Origin: SZUA-186 sp041552135
GTDB taxonomy: Bacteria > Pseudomonadota > Gammaproteobacteria > UBA9214
Reading direction: 5' to 3'
Assembly (NCBI GenBank): GCA_041552135.1
Contig: JBFELL010000051.1
Location: forward strand, 1 to 16,066
DNA length: 16,066 bases
In this document: one piece after another, positions 7,619 to 14,941 of the stretch
How the letters are laid out: every line of letters begins with the position of its first letter
Position numbering within the stretch: position 1 is the first letter of the stretch
Position numbers and translations under genes: made by a program
Notes under the pieces: generated by a model
What the model was told of the DNA's origin: nothing
Database searches by the model: none
What the model saw: only the letters and a program-made list of their open reading frames with translations

Positions 7619-8325
7619 GCCGCCAGGATGTCCGGCGTCAGTTCGTAACCGGCCTGCTGCATGGCGTCGAGAATCAGGGCCAGTGCCTCGTTGACCTTGA
7701 AGCGGTCAGTGTTCAGCACCAGGTCGAAGTTGCCGGGATCGCCGGCATGTACGCCGTAGAGCTCGTTGAGGTACTCGGCACGTTCGCGGTCAACCTCCTC
7801 CACGCGCCGCCTTGCCGCCTCGATGTCTATGCCCTCACGCACACGGATGCGTTCCGCACATTTCTCCAGCGAACCGACAATGCGCACGCGGAAACAGCGC
7901 TCGGGCCCCAGGATCAGGTGCGCCCCGCGCCCGACAATGACGCCGCCCTTGGTTGAGATATTGAGAATGACCTTGACCAGGTGGTGCAGGTAGCGTTCCT
8001 TCGAATAGGACTTTTCCCTGAACAGGGTCTTCCAGAAGTCGCTGCCGATGTTGCTGACCCGCTCGTCGAGACGTTTGACCAGTTTGACGTCGACATGGGC
8101 GCGCCTGGCCACCTCCTGCAGGATGATACGGTCGCAACAACGCACCCCGAGGGTGTCGGCCAGCGCCTGCGCGATCTCCTTGCCAAGCGCCCCGTAGCCA
8201 CGCGAGACCGTCACCACGTAGGTCGCGCGACGTGCGGCGGCGGTCCGCTCCTCGGCCGCCTTGCGCTCCCTGGCCACTTCCGAGACAATCAGCGCCTCGA
8301 TCAGGCGTTCAACACTGCATTTCAT
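7609..8325 (-). CDS. Cytidylate kinase-like family protein
   Basis: This is a 238-residue cytoplasmic protein. After a charged helical N-terminal extension of about 34 residues comes VVTVSRGYGALGKEIAQALA, the start of the cytidylate-kinase-like fold. The P-loop reads GYGALGKE (43-50): the GxxxxGK frame is kept, but Glu50 stands where classical P-loops have Ser or Thr. Further matches are CCDRIILQEVAR, VIVGRGAHLIL, and RVRIVGSLEKCAERIRVREG with the nucleotide-lid arginines. Housekeeping Cmk proteins normally start close to the P-loop, so this looks like the accessory Cmk-like family rather than essential cmk; its phosphate acceptor is unproven. The gene converges on the RND permease and the coding regions overlap by 10 bases. 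The start at 8325 has no strong ribosome site. Confidence 0.85.
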   Translation of the reverse strand: MKCSVERLIEALIVSEVARERKAAEERTAAARRATYVVTVSRGYGALGKEIAQALADTLGVRCCDRIILQEVARRAHVDVKLVKRLDERVSNIGSDFWKTLFREKSYSKERYLHHLVKVILNISTKGGVIVGRGAHLILGPERCFRVRIVGSLEKCAERIRVREGIDIEAARRRVEEVDRERAEYLNELYGVHAGDPGNFDLVLNTDRFKVNEALALILDAMQQAGYELTPDILAAQA

Positions 8326-8400
8326 GGGCGATACTTACAATCCATTTCGACCGGATAGGTACTCTAACAAATCGGCATGCCGGAATAAGCCTTGCCAGAC

Positions 8401-8500
8401 AGCAGACAGATCTGCTAGGGGACAGCACGGGCACCGTCCTGCAGGAACGCCGCCCCGGTGCGAATCGCGGCGGGGCACCGCTCCTGGAGCAAGCTTTTTT
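8401..8500 (+). ncRNA. Candidate structured RNA with mutually exclusive stems
   Basis: Between two minus-strand genes lie a stem AGCAGA-CAGA-TCTGCT (8401-8416), then CGGTGC at 8456-8461, which can pair with GCACCG upstream (8431-8436) or with GCACCG downstream (8475-8480), then GCTCCTGGAGC and a run of six T (8495-8500). The order resembles an attenuator or a small RNA ending in a U-run on the plus strand. No promoter or known RNA family is recognised, and the last stem is short. Confidence 0.25.
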
Positions 8501-8521
8501 GCATTGATCGGTAAAAATAAT

Positions 8522-8547
8522 GGCAGCCCGGCGAATGCCGGGCTGCC
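8522..8547 (-). terminator. Intrinsic terminator of the large secreted-protein gene
   Basis: GGCAGCCCGGC and GCCGGGCTGCC form a perfect 11-base stem with a 4-base loop. On the minus strand the stem is followed by ATTATTTTTACC. It lies 26 bases past the stop codon at 8574-8576. Confidence 0.85.
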
Positions 8548-8573
8548 GGGGGGGCCATCTGACCTGGGGGCAA

Positions 8574-11500
8574 TCAGTCAGACGGGTCAGTCGGATCATC
8601 GCTGTTGGCCCCGGGATCGGCACCGGGCTCGGCATTGACATGATCGCCGATGGGCTCATCATTACCCGAGTTGTTGAAGCCGTCAGCGTTTGCACTCAGC
8701 CCCAGGATGGCCTCGATATCGCCACCCGACAGGACCGCGACATGGTCATCGAGGAAGCCCGGGCGCAGGGCCTCCAGCAGCGTGACGTTGCAGATGGCGG
8801 CCAGTACCTGGCGGCCGGCCGTGGTGCGCGCCTGGTCGAGGTCGCTGCGCTTGGTGCCGTCGGTCCAGTGGGCCGGGCTGGCCTTCAACACACCCAGTGC
8901 GGCCTCCAGCGCGGTCTCGACATCACTGTCCCCGTCCGCAACAGGTTTGGGGTCCACCAGGGACTTCGCCCGACCCTTGCCGTTGCCATTCAGGTAGGAA
9001 GATACCGTGGCGTCGATCTCGTCGTCACAGACCTCGTTGGCGATCTGCACGTAGCCCAGGTCGATACCGTTCACCGTGGCCGGTGTGCCGGTGCCGCAAC
9101 TGCCGTCAGAGGCGCGGTCCAGGGTCACTGTGTTCTCCTCCAGCTCCAGGCACTGGCGGAGAGTTTCCGGATGGTTCTGCCAGTAGCCGATGGTACGGGT
9201 GGCGCCGGGCACGATGCGGGTGTTGTGCGTGTCACAGTTGTTGTCCGGATCGACGTCCGGTGTCGCGACGCCCGTCACCTCCGCGCACGCCAGGTTCTCG
9301 AAACTGCCGAAGACCGGCGCGGCTTCGACCAGCTCGCCCGTGATGGTGATGATTACGGCGTCGTCCATGGCAATCTCACCCAGGTCGCAGGTCAGCACAT
9401 GGGAATCCGCATCGTAGGCGCAGCCGGCATCATCGGACAGGTAGTCGACAAGGTCCGGCAGGGTATCGGTCAGGACCACGCCCTCGGCCGCGACATTGCC
9501 GATATTGCTCACCGTGATGCTGTAGCTCACCGCCGTCTCGTTCTGCTTCGCATCGAGCCTGGTCGTACCGGTCTTCTCGACCCGGATGTCGGCAAACAGC
9601 ATCTGCACGTCGGCGCTGTCGTCGTGCGAGACCAGGGCTTCGGTCATCCCGCCACTGGCACTCACCCTGGCCGTGTTGTGGATATCATCCTCGACCGGGC
9701 CGTATTCGTAGTATCCAGACTCCCAGGCCTCGCTGCCGGCTGCCAGATCGGGCAGCTCGATCTCAAGGCCCAGGACCTCATCACGCAGCCTGACGTTGAC
9801 CAGGTCTTCATCACCCAGATTCTGGACAACGAAGCAGTACCAGACAGGTGTGCCGTAATAGACGGTAACCTGTTCCACATCATCGCCATTGCCGCACCGG
9901 TTATCGCTGTCGAGACTGACATATTTACTGATGGAAATATCCGGGTCGTAGACGTTGGCGGTGGCATTGTCCATGCAGCTGATGGGGTTCGTGTAGTCGT
10001 CCACCCCGCTGGCCATCAGCATGCGGGCGTGGCTGCTGCTGCCGGCCGTCTCGTCAAAGGTCCAGGTGTTGCAGCTGCCTGCGGGCAGTGTCTGCCCGGC
10101 TGCACTCTGCATTTCGGTCTCACCATGCATCAAGGCGATCGTTGCGTCGCTCAGGTCGGAATTACCGGTCTGCAGGCAGGTGTTGGCACACCAGGTCAGC
10201 GGCGTGCCCTCGATCACGTTGGCGACCGCTGCGGCATCATCACAGCTGCCGGTTGTGCTCACACCCGCGGTCAGGTTGCAGTCCTGGGCGCTGGTGACAT
10301 TGACCGTGGCGGTATCCTCATCGGAGATCGGCAGATCGTTGGCGTCGATACCCCTGGCGGTCGCCGTGTTGGTGACGCTGCCGCCAACCGGCAGGGCGAT
10401 CAGCACAGTGGCCTCGCCATAGGCATTGCCGGCCACACCGAGGTCCGCGACGGCACCGTCCTTGCCGAGTTCGGCCAGGTCACCACCGGCCAGCGTCACG
10501 GCAAAGTCATCCAGCAATTCCGTCACTGAACCTGCATCGTCGTCCAGCGCGAGATCGTAGGCGATGTCATTGCCGGCATTCTGCACGCGGTAGCAATAGC
10601 GCACGGTATCGCCCGAGGCGATATCGAGGCTTTCGTTGCCGGCGGCATTGAAATCGACCGTGTCGCAGGAAAGGCCCGCCGGGATGACCTTCTTGGCCAG
10701 CTCGAGTTTCGGCAGTCCGGTGAAGATGTTCTGGAAGTAGCAATCCACCTCCAGCGCCTCGCCGAGGGCGATGTCAATGCGATCGCCGTCACGTAAAAAC
10801 TCCACGGGAACGTTATTGTTATCGGTACAGACGACAGCATCCAGTTCCCACAGGGGTTCGCCGTAATAATCCAGCAGCTGTGACAGGTCCTCTTCGACCC
10901 AGGCACTGGTGTTGCCTTCCACCCGCAACTGCAGGGTCTGTTCATCCTTCAGGCTGAAGCTGCCATTGACGACACCATCTGCCGTGCCATCGGTCAGGAA
11001 CAGGAAGTCATCGCCTGTCGAGCGATCGGCCTCCTTGGTGATATTGAGATAGGCAGGAAACACCACGGCGCCGGAGGCGAGGCTCAGGTCGCCCTGGATG
11101 CCGGAGATGGTGCCGACATATTCGCCCTGATCGTCATATTCAACGCCACTGACCCGCATGTGGTAGGGCGAGCCGCTCAGATTGACGACACCGTTTTCAT
11201 TGCCCCAGTCGAGCCGGCTGGCAATGTGGGCGCCCCAGGCAAGCACAACCGGACTGCCATGCGCTTCAATGCGCAGGGTCAGGCTGACCTCTTGAGAGCC
11301 GGAATAGTCGAAACCCGGGGGGTATGTATAGTCACCTACCGAGAGGATCTCGCCGCCCCAGACGAGAAATTCACCCGGCACCTGCGGCACATCATCCTCT
11401 GTCCCGGGTGTGTTATCACGGCCAGCCTGCATGCGGGTATCCGGCGGTATATCCACGCTATGGTTCGGGGACCCCGGCTCACACAGCGCCCCACCCTCAC

Positions 11501-11879
11501 AGGGATCGGCAAGCGTGACACTGTAGTTGTGGGTGGCCAGGTAATCCAGCGCATTCTTGCCACTGACGACGGCATCCCAGCCGATGGTGATCTCGTAGAC
11601 ATGGCCGGCTACCGCCTGATCGAGCACCACGCGACCGGCGATGCTATCGCCCTCGAGATACAGCGCCTTGGACTGGCCCAGATTGCCGTTGACATAGTCT
11701 TCGCAGGTATCGGGATCGGCATCCCGCTTGGCATTGGCACACAGCGTGGCCTCCGAGGCCTGCAGCAGTGCCGGGGATAACGTCATGCAACCGAGCAGCA
11801 GCCATGCGGCGGCCTGTCGTATGCACGAGAGCAGTTGCCGTGCCGTTGTGTTCGGGAAATCAGTACTATTGTCGCGCAT
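8574..11879 (-). CDS. Large secreted protein with DUF11-like repeats and a GYWQNH C-terminal module
   Basis: This is a 1101-residue protein from the ATG at 11879, which has AAAGGTGG seven bases upstream; a frame extension to 11960 lacks such a site. A signal peptide core lies at about residues 23-41 (AAWLLLGCMTLSPALLQA). LLGC could be read as a weak lipobox, but hydrophobic residues continue past the Cys, favouring ordinary cleavage. DUF11-like beta-sandwich repeats are visible at about 388-528 (YRVQNAGNDIAYDLAL), 643-763 (FVVQNLGDEDLVNVRLRDEV) and 763-888 (SYSITVSNIGNVAAEGVVLT). Around 898-903 is TIGYWQNHPE, a signature that recurs in secreted proteins, followed by a Cys-containing helical region and an Asp/Asn/Pro-rich acidic tail. 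Many cysteines and a strongly acidic composition fit an extracellular disulfide-bonded protein. No LPXTG, PEP-CTERM or autotransporter end is seen, so its anchoring is unclear. Adhesin or matrix function is a guess. Confidence 0.85.
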   Translation of the reverse strand: MRDNSTDFPNTTARQLLSCIRQAAAWLLLGCMTLSPALLQASEATLCANAKRDADPDTCEDYVNGNLGQSKALYLEGDSIAGRVVLDQAVAGHVYEITIGWDAVVSGKNALDYLATHNYSVTLADPCEGGALCEPGSPNHSVDIPPDTRMQAGRDNTPGTEDDVPQVPGEFLVWGGEILSVGDYTYPPGFDYSGSQEVSLTLRIEAHGSPVVLAWGAHIASRLDWGNENGVVNLSGSPYHMRVSGVEYDDQGEYVGTISGIQGDLSLASGAVVFPAYLNITKEADRSTGDDFLFLTDGTADGVVNGSFSLKDEQTLQLRVEGNTSAWVEEDLSQLLDYYGEPLWELDAVVCTDNNNVPVEFLRDGDRIDIALGEALEVDCYFQNIFTGLPKLELAKKVIPAGLSCDTVDFNAAGNESLDIASGDTVRYCYRVQNAGNDIAYDLALDDDAGSVTELLDDFAVTLAGGDLAELGKDGAVADLGVAGNAYGEATVLIALPVGGSVTNTATARGIDANDLPISDEDTATVNVTSAQDCNLTAGVSTTGSCDDAAAVANVIEGTPLTWCANTCLQTGNSDLSDATIALMHGETEMQSAAGQTLPAGSCNTWTFDETAGSSSHARMLMASGVDDYTNPISCMDNATANVYDPDISISKYVSLDSDNRCGNGDDVEQVTVYYGTPVWYCFVVQNLGDEDLVNVRLRDEVLGLEIELPDLAAGSEAWESGYYEYGPVEDDIHNTARVSASGGMTEALVSHDDSADVQMLFADIRVEKTGTTRLDAKQNETAVSYSITVSNIGNVAAEGVVLTDTLPDLVDYLSDDAGCAYDADSHVLTCDLGEIAMDDAVIITITGELVEAAPVFGSFENLACAEVTGVATPDVDPDNNCDTHNTRIVPGATRTIGYWQNHPETLRQCLELEENTVTLDRASDGSCGTGTPATVNGIDLGYVQIANEVCDDEIDATVSSYLNGNGKGRAKSLVDPKPVADGDSDVETALEAALGVLKASPAHWTDGTKRSDLDQARTTAGRQVLAAICNVTLLEALRPGFLDDHVAVLSGGDIEAILGLSANADGFNNSGNDEPIGDHVNAEPGADPGANSDDPTDPSD

Positions 11880-12038
11880 GTCAGCCACCTTTCGGGGTAT
11901 CAGGAACTGGCCGGTGACGGCATGCTGCAAAAAGGGCGAAGGGTTGAACTGCATATTCATGCTGTCGGTACTGCACCCGGTCAGTTCTTTATTGTTGTTG
12001 AAACGGCCTTCAGCTGTGGCCGGTGTTGTTATGCCTCA

Positions 12039-12067
12039 TTTACACGGATATGTATTATTTTTATACG
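12039..12067 (+). promoter_or_regulatory. Candidate sigma70 promoter of the PQQ dehydrogenase gene
   Basis: TTTACA (12039-12044, five of six bases of the -35 consensus) and TATACG (12062-12067, four of six of the -10) are separated by exactly 17 bases. Transcription would start near 12074, giving a leader of about 105 bases that contains the inverted repeat at 12088-12105. Confidence 0.45.
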
Positions 12068-12087
12068 CAGACACAGATGCCGGCACC

Positions 12088-12105
12088 ATTGTACTGACGT
12101 ACAAT
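12088..12105. promoter_or_regulatory. Perfect inverted repeat, candidate operator
   Basis: ATTGTAC-TGAC-GTACAAT has perfect 7-base arms and a 4-base spacer. It lies about 15-30 bases past the predicted transcription start of the PQQ dehydrogenase gene, a usual place for a repressor site, and in the gap shared with the large secreted-protein gene. The TTGTAC/GTACAA form suits a dimeric helix-turn-helix regulator; none is encoded nearby. Confidence 0.5.
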
Positions 12106-12179
12106 CAGATCCTCTCCGGCACACCGGTAATGACCGGCCTGGTATCAACACACAGAGCGTTGACTGATTGGCGACCACC

Positions 12180-13421
12180 ATGACAACAGACGGCTGCATG
12201 GCACCACCGCATTGCGCATTCCGCTTCCGCCTCTCCCTGCTGCTTGCCATGCTTTGCTGGTCTCTCGTGGCAGAGGGCGCCACACAGGCACGGCAGACGC
12301 AATCACTCAGGGTCAACGGCAGCACATGGCAGATAACACTGCCGGCAGGCATGCAGCTCGAGACCCTCACCACCCGCCTGGATGGCCCGCGTCTGATGAG
12401 CTTCCTGCCAAACGGCGACCTGCTGATCGGCTCGAAATCCGGCAAGCTCTACCGGCTGGCACCGCCCTATTCCAGACCCGTGGTGCTGTTGACACTGGAT
12501 GACTACCCGCACAGCGTTGCCTGGCGCGACGGCGAACTGCTGATTGCGCAGACCGACGGCCTGTACCGGGCGCCATACGCAGCGGGCCAGCAATCCATCG
12601 ATCCGGATGAGGTGCAACTTGTTACAGACCTGCCCTCCGGCGGCGGCCACAACAGCCGCAGCGTCGGGGCTGGCCCGGACGGGCGCGTGTATGTCTCGCT
12701 GGGCATCAGCGGCAACTGCCCGGACGAGTACCTCGATGACAGTTACCCCTTCGATGACCGCCGCGGTGGTGTTTACGTCCTCGATGAATCCGGCGAACAA
12801 CCGTCACTGGTCCCGTACGCCAGCGGACTGCGCAACCCGGTGGGCTTTGCCTGGCATCCCGTGACCGGCGAACTCTATGCCTCCAACAACGGACCGGACC
12901 ATCTCGGCTTCGAACAGCCGCCGGAGTATTTCTCCCGGCTGCTGCCGGGTTCGTTTCATGGCATGCCCTGGTTCCAGTTCGACGGCAGGCGAATCAACCG
13001 CGACCACTGCATCCGGCGAGCGCCACCACGGCCGATCGAGGATGTCATTTTACCGGTTGCCACCTTCCCGGCGCGCAACGCCCCCATGGGCGTGACCTTC
13101 GTGCCGAAGGGTGCGCTCGACGATCGCTTTGCCGGTAATGCCATCGTCGCCCTGCGCGGCTCCTGGGGTACAAAACCCGGTGGCGGCATGTTCGGTGCCA
13201 GGGCAACCCGCCGCCACCCGAAACTGGTCATGGTGGAATTTACCGGTGGCAGGCCGGACGGCACGGTGGTGGACCTGGTCACCGGTTTCCAGCGCCCGGA
13301 TGGCGAGCGCCTGCTGCGCCCGGTCGGTGTTGCTATCGGTCCCGATGGTGCGCTGTATTTCACCAGCGATGCCCACCTGCAGGGGCTGTTCCGGCTGCGT
13401 CCCGCAGACAAAACCCCGTAG
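12180..13421 (+). CDS. Exported PQQ-dependent sugar dehydrogenase family protein
   Basis: This is a 413-residue protein from the ATG at 12180. A TTG at 12168 and an ATG at 12198 are alternative starts, and no start has a clear ribosome site. A signal peptide with core LSLLLAMLCWSLVAEGA is present whichever is used. The body is a beta-propeller of the soluble glucose/sorbosone dehydrogenase family: GPRLMSFLPNGDLLIGSKSG opens the first blade, GGGHNSRSVGAGPDGRVYVS carries the conserved His (about residue 157), SGLRNPVGFAWHP the conserved Arg (about 218), then ASNNGPDHLG, QPPEYF and ALRGSW. In characterised relatives these His and Arg residues contact PQQ and the sugar. It would oxidise an aldose or similar alcohol in the periplasm. 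No PQQ synthesis gene is in the window. Family confident; substrate unknown. Confidence 0.87.
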   Translation: MTTDGCMAPPHCAFRFRLSLLLAMLCWSLVAEGATQARQTQSLRVNGSTWQITLPAGMQLETLTTRLDGPRLMSFLPNGDLLIGSKSGKLYRLAPPYSRPVVLLTLDDYPHSVAWRDGELLIAQTDGLYRAPYAAGQQSIDPDEVQLVTDLPSGGGHNSRSVGAGPDGRVYVSLGISGNCPDEYLDDSYPFDDRRGGVYVLDESGEQPSLVPYASGLRNPVGFAWHPVTGELYASNNGPDHLGFEQPPEYFSRLLPGSFHGMPWFQFDGRRINRDHCIRRAPPRPIEDVILPVATFPARNAPMGVTFVPKGALDDRFAGNAIVALRGSWGTKPGGGMFGARATRRHPKLVMVEFTGGRPDGTVVDLVTGFQRPDGERLLRPVGVAIGPDGALYFTSDAHLQGLFRLRPADKTP

Positions 13422-13599
13422 CGGGCGTTACCGGAGACGCAAAAGACTCTCGATCAGCGATCAACCCGGATTCTGTAGCCGCTCCGGACACCACCGAAGC
13501 GCCAAAATCCCGGCTCTTCCACCCCTGTATTATTCAATCGAAATCAATGACAATAATCCGGTACATAGTGAAGTACTAATGATCTCAAACCAAGGGGAG
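13422..13599. other. Short intergenic region before the small membrane protein
   Basis: It becomes AT-richer towards 13530-13590 (TCAATGACAATAATCC), as expected for a promoter of the following gene. No clear -35/-10 pair was fixed and no convincing terminator of the PQQ gene is visible. The long frame that runs through here from 13111 is a shadow of the PQQ gene fused to the next gene. Confidence 0.4.
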
Positions 13600-13608
13600 A
13601 TGTGTGCA

Positions 13609-13917
13609 ATGGAGGCATCAAGCAAGTTCTGTAAGCTGATGAAGACTGGCAGGGATCCACAGGAAATCCAGGACTGGATATTTTCGCTGACACCGCTTGG
13701 GGTAGCGTTTACGTTCTTCCTGGTATTTCTGTGGCCAATGGAGATCGCAAACAAGGACATCATTATTGTCCTGGGTACTGCGGCCGGATTTATTGGCCTG
13801 GAGACGTACTGGATTTTCAGGGGATGGTGCAAAAACCACCTCATCACCGTATCACTGGGTGTTATTGGCATTGCGATTACCGTTGCCCTGGCCTGGGCAT
13901 ACATAACATTCGCCTAG
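13609..13917 (+). CDS. Small three-helix membrane protein, function unknown
   Basis: This is a 102-residue protein. AGGGGAG (13593-13599) lies 9 bases before the ATG at 13609; an ATG at 13600 would add three residues but sits against the ribosome site. A soluble N-terminus (MEASSKFCKLMKTGRDPQEI) is followed by three hydrophobic segments: about 36-52 (GVAFTFFLVFLWPMEIA), 54-75 (DIIIVLGTAAGFIGLETYWI) and 82-102 (TVSLGVIGIAITVALAWAYI). I do not recognise the family. It has its own terminator just downstream, so it appears to be a single-gene unit. The ribosome site, codon use and membrane pattern support a real gene. It differs from its neighbours in a more AT-rich composition. Confidence 0.72.
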   Translation: MEASSKFCKLMKTGRDPQEIQDWIFSLTPLGVAFTFFLVFLWPMEIANKDIIIVLGTAAGFIGLETYWIFRGWCKNHLITVSLGVIGIAITVALAWAYITFA

Positions 13918-13984
13918 GTCGTACAGAATGTAATCGGTAACACCGCATGGCGCTGCAGTAGTTGCGTCACGCACCTGAGAGCAA

Positions 13985-14024
13985 CCCTGGCGGTGGCATG
14001 AACCGTCACCGCCAGGGCCGTTTT
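13985..14024 (+). terminator. Intrinsic terminator of the small membrane-protein gene
   Basis: CCCTGGCGGTG (13985-13995) and CACCGCCAGGG (14007-14017) form a perfect 11-base stem with an 11-base loop, followed by CCGTTTT on the plus strand. It lies 68 bases past the stop codon. Confidence 0.75.
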
Positions 14025-14092
14025 CACCAGTAGCCATACCCTGTCGCACGCGCACTTTCCTGCCCGATTGGCACCTAATTGGCAGCCAGCAG

Positions 14093-14122
14093 TTGACCCA
14101 GATCAATAATTTATAGAATAAT
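14093..14122 (+). promoter_or_regulatory. Candidate promoter of the HhH/Lys-Gly protein gene
   Basis: TTGACC (14093-14098) matches the -35 consensus at five of six bases. Downstream, TAGAAT (spacer 15) or AATAAT (14117-14122, spacer 18) can serve as -10. The gene begins about 75 bases further on, and the local sequence is distinctly AT-rich. Confidence 0.5.
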
Positions 14123-14194
14123 CAGGCATATAAAATTCCTGCCACACAGGCACAATGCCGGTATCAGCAGACACTGTCATGTAAGCGATAACAA

Positions 14195-14611
14195 ATGGGG
14201 GCTCTGGAGACGATGAAACCAACAATTACCGACATACCCGGCATCGGGCCAGTAGCTGCCGACGCCCTGGCCGAACACAACATTACCACCGTATACCGGC
14301 TTTCGCGGTCCACAATTGAGAAAATCGCCGCCGTACCCGGCTTCAGCGAAGCACGCGCCGCCCGGGTAATCGCCGCGGCCGCCGAGTTGCACGGCACACC
14401 TGCCGAGGCCTCTCCTCCGGAAGGCGAGACACCGCTGCAGACAACAGGTAAGCAGCCGGACAGTGGAAAAAAGAAGGCGAAAAAGGGCAAAGGCAAGGGA
14501 AAAGGCAAAGACAAGAATAAGGGCAAAGGCAAAGGCAAAGGCAAAGGCAAAGACAAAGGCAAAGGCAAAGGCAAAGGCAAAGGCAAGACGAAAAAGAAGG
14601 GCAAGAAATAG
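14195..14611 (+). CDS. Helix-hairpin-helix protein with a Lys-Gly-rich tail
   Basis: This is a 138-residue basic protein. Residues 11-65 hold two helix-hairpin-helix units, IPGIGPVAADALAEHNI and VPGFSEARAARVIAAAAEL, a fold that binds the DNA backbone without sequence preference. A Pro/Glu linker (66-90) leads to a tail of 48 residues (91-138) made almost only of Lys and Gly with a few Asp, Asn, Ala and Thr, mostly GK repeats. Such a tail resembles lysine-rich nucleoid or histone-H1-like proteins and should bind DNA or RNA strongly. The ATG at 14213 (MKPTITDIPGIG) is an alternative start with GGAG only 3 bases upstream; the ATG at 14195 has no clear site. It has no signal peptide. Nucleoid or repair-associated DNA binding is inferred. 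Confidence 0.75.
   Translation: MGALETMKPTITDIPGIGPVAADALAEHNITTVYRLSRSTIEKIAAVPGFSEARAARVIAAAAELHGTPAEASPPEGETPLQTTGKQPDSGKKKAKKGKGKGKGKDKNKGKGKGKGKGKDKGKGKGKGKGKTKKKGKK
14522..14587 (+). repeat. GGCAAA hexamer tandem repeat inside the Lys-Gly tail
   Basis: Five perfect GGCAAA units (14522-14551), one GACAAA (14552-14557), four GGCAAA (14558-14581) and one GGCAAG follow each other in frame, encoding Gly-Lys pairs. A six-base unit changes tail length by two residues per slip without breaking the frame. Less regular related units extend upstream to about 14480. Confidence 0.9.
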
Positions 14612-14845
14612 ACAGGGCATCGCCTTGCAACAGACCCCGGCCAGATGCGGTTGCCAGTCGAGCCGCAACACCAGGACTGCATATGGACATTCGACCTGTC
14701 ATCAAGCACCGCAGTGGTCTTCCAGGACGACAACACACGCCATAGCGAATTAAAGGGCCTCCGGGGTGAACCGGTACGACGCCAGCCAGGCCGTGACCGG
14801 TGTGTCTTGCAAATACCGTCAAATAGCGTTCTAATGGTAAGTCCG
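14612..14845. other. Intergenic region after the HhH gene
   Basis: No credible gene is seen here. A 104-codon frame (14645-14959) has no ribosome site and runs through both a terminator and the phoH promoter. No strong repeat was found before the terminator at 14846. Confidence 0.5.
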
Positions 14846-14868
14846 GGCTGCGTGATGCGGCCTTTTTT
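14846..14868 (+). terminator. Intrinsic terminator upstream of the phoH promoter
   Basis: GGCTGC-GTGAT-GCGGCC forms a 6-base stem (one G-U pair in RNA) followed directly by six T. It would end transcription from the HhH gene and insulate phoH, whose -35 starts four bases later. Confidence 0.6.
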
Positions 14869-14871
14869 CTT

Positions 14872-14899
14872 TTGTAATCAAGAACTTCCCGTGTATAAT
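14872..14899 (+). promoter_or_regulatory. Sigma70-type promoter of phoH
   Basis: TTGTAA (14872-14877) and a perfect TATAAT (14894-14899) are separated by 16 bases. Transcription would start near 14906, leaving a leader of about 115 bases before the phoH ATG. No Pho-box-like repeats were recognised, so phosphate control is not shown. Confidence 0.7.
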
Positions 14900-14941
14900 C
14901 CCGTCATGCCAAGGCCTCACCATCTGACTCAGGCACACACC

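Larger units (their letters stand above)
11880..12179. promoter_or_regulatory. Divergent control region, 300 bases
   Basis: This AT-richer gap separates the minus-strand secreted-protein gene from the plus-strand PQQ dehydrogenase gene and must hold both promoters. A plus-strand promoter and a perfect inverted repeat are listed separately. On the minus strand TATAAAAATAATACATAT (around 12046-12063) offers -10 candidates, but no convincing -35 was found. Confidence 0.6.

Noticed and set aside
8520..10529. Plus-strand frame of 669 codons
   Set aside because: It is antisense to the large secreted-protein gene, starts inside that gene's terminator, and has no ribosome site or recognisable domain. 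It results from the acidic, Asp/Val-rich codon use on the other strand.
11880..11960. N-terminal extension of the large secreted protein by 27 residues
   Set aside because: The ATG at 11879 has AAAGGTGG at good spacing and gives a better placed signal peptide.
13111..13608. Upstream extension of the small membrane-protein frame
   Set aside because: The extension overlaps the PQQ dehydrogenase in another frame and is Arg/Ser/Pro-rich. The ribosome site before 13609 marks the real start.
14480..14590. Possible CRISPR or minisatellite
   Set aside because: The units are contiguous six-base repeats with no spacers, inside a coding frame.
14164..14736. Minus-strand frames with Leu-Pro or Phe-Ala repeats
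   Set aside because: These are the reverse-strand readings of the GGCAAA repeat; the plus strand gives a sensible HhH domain.
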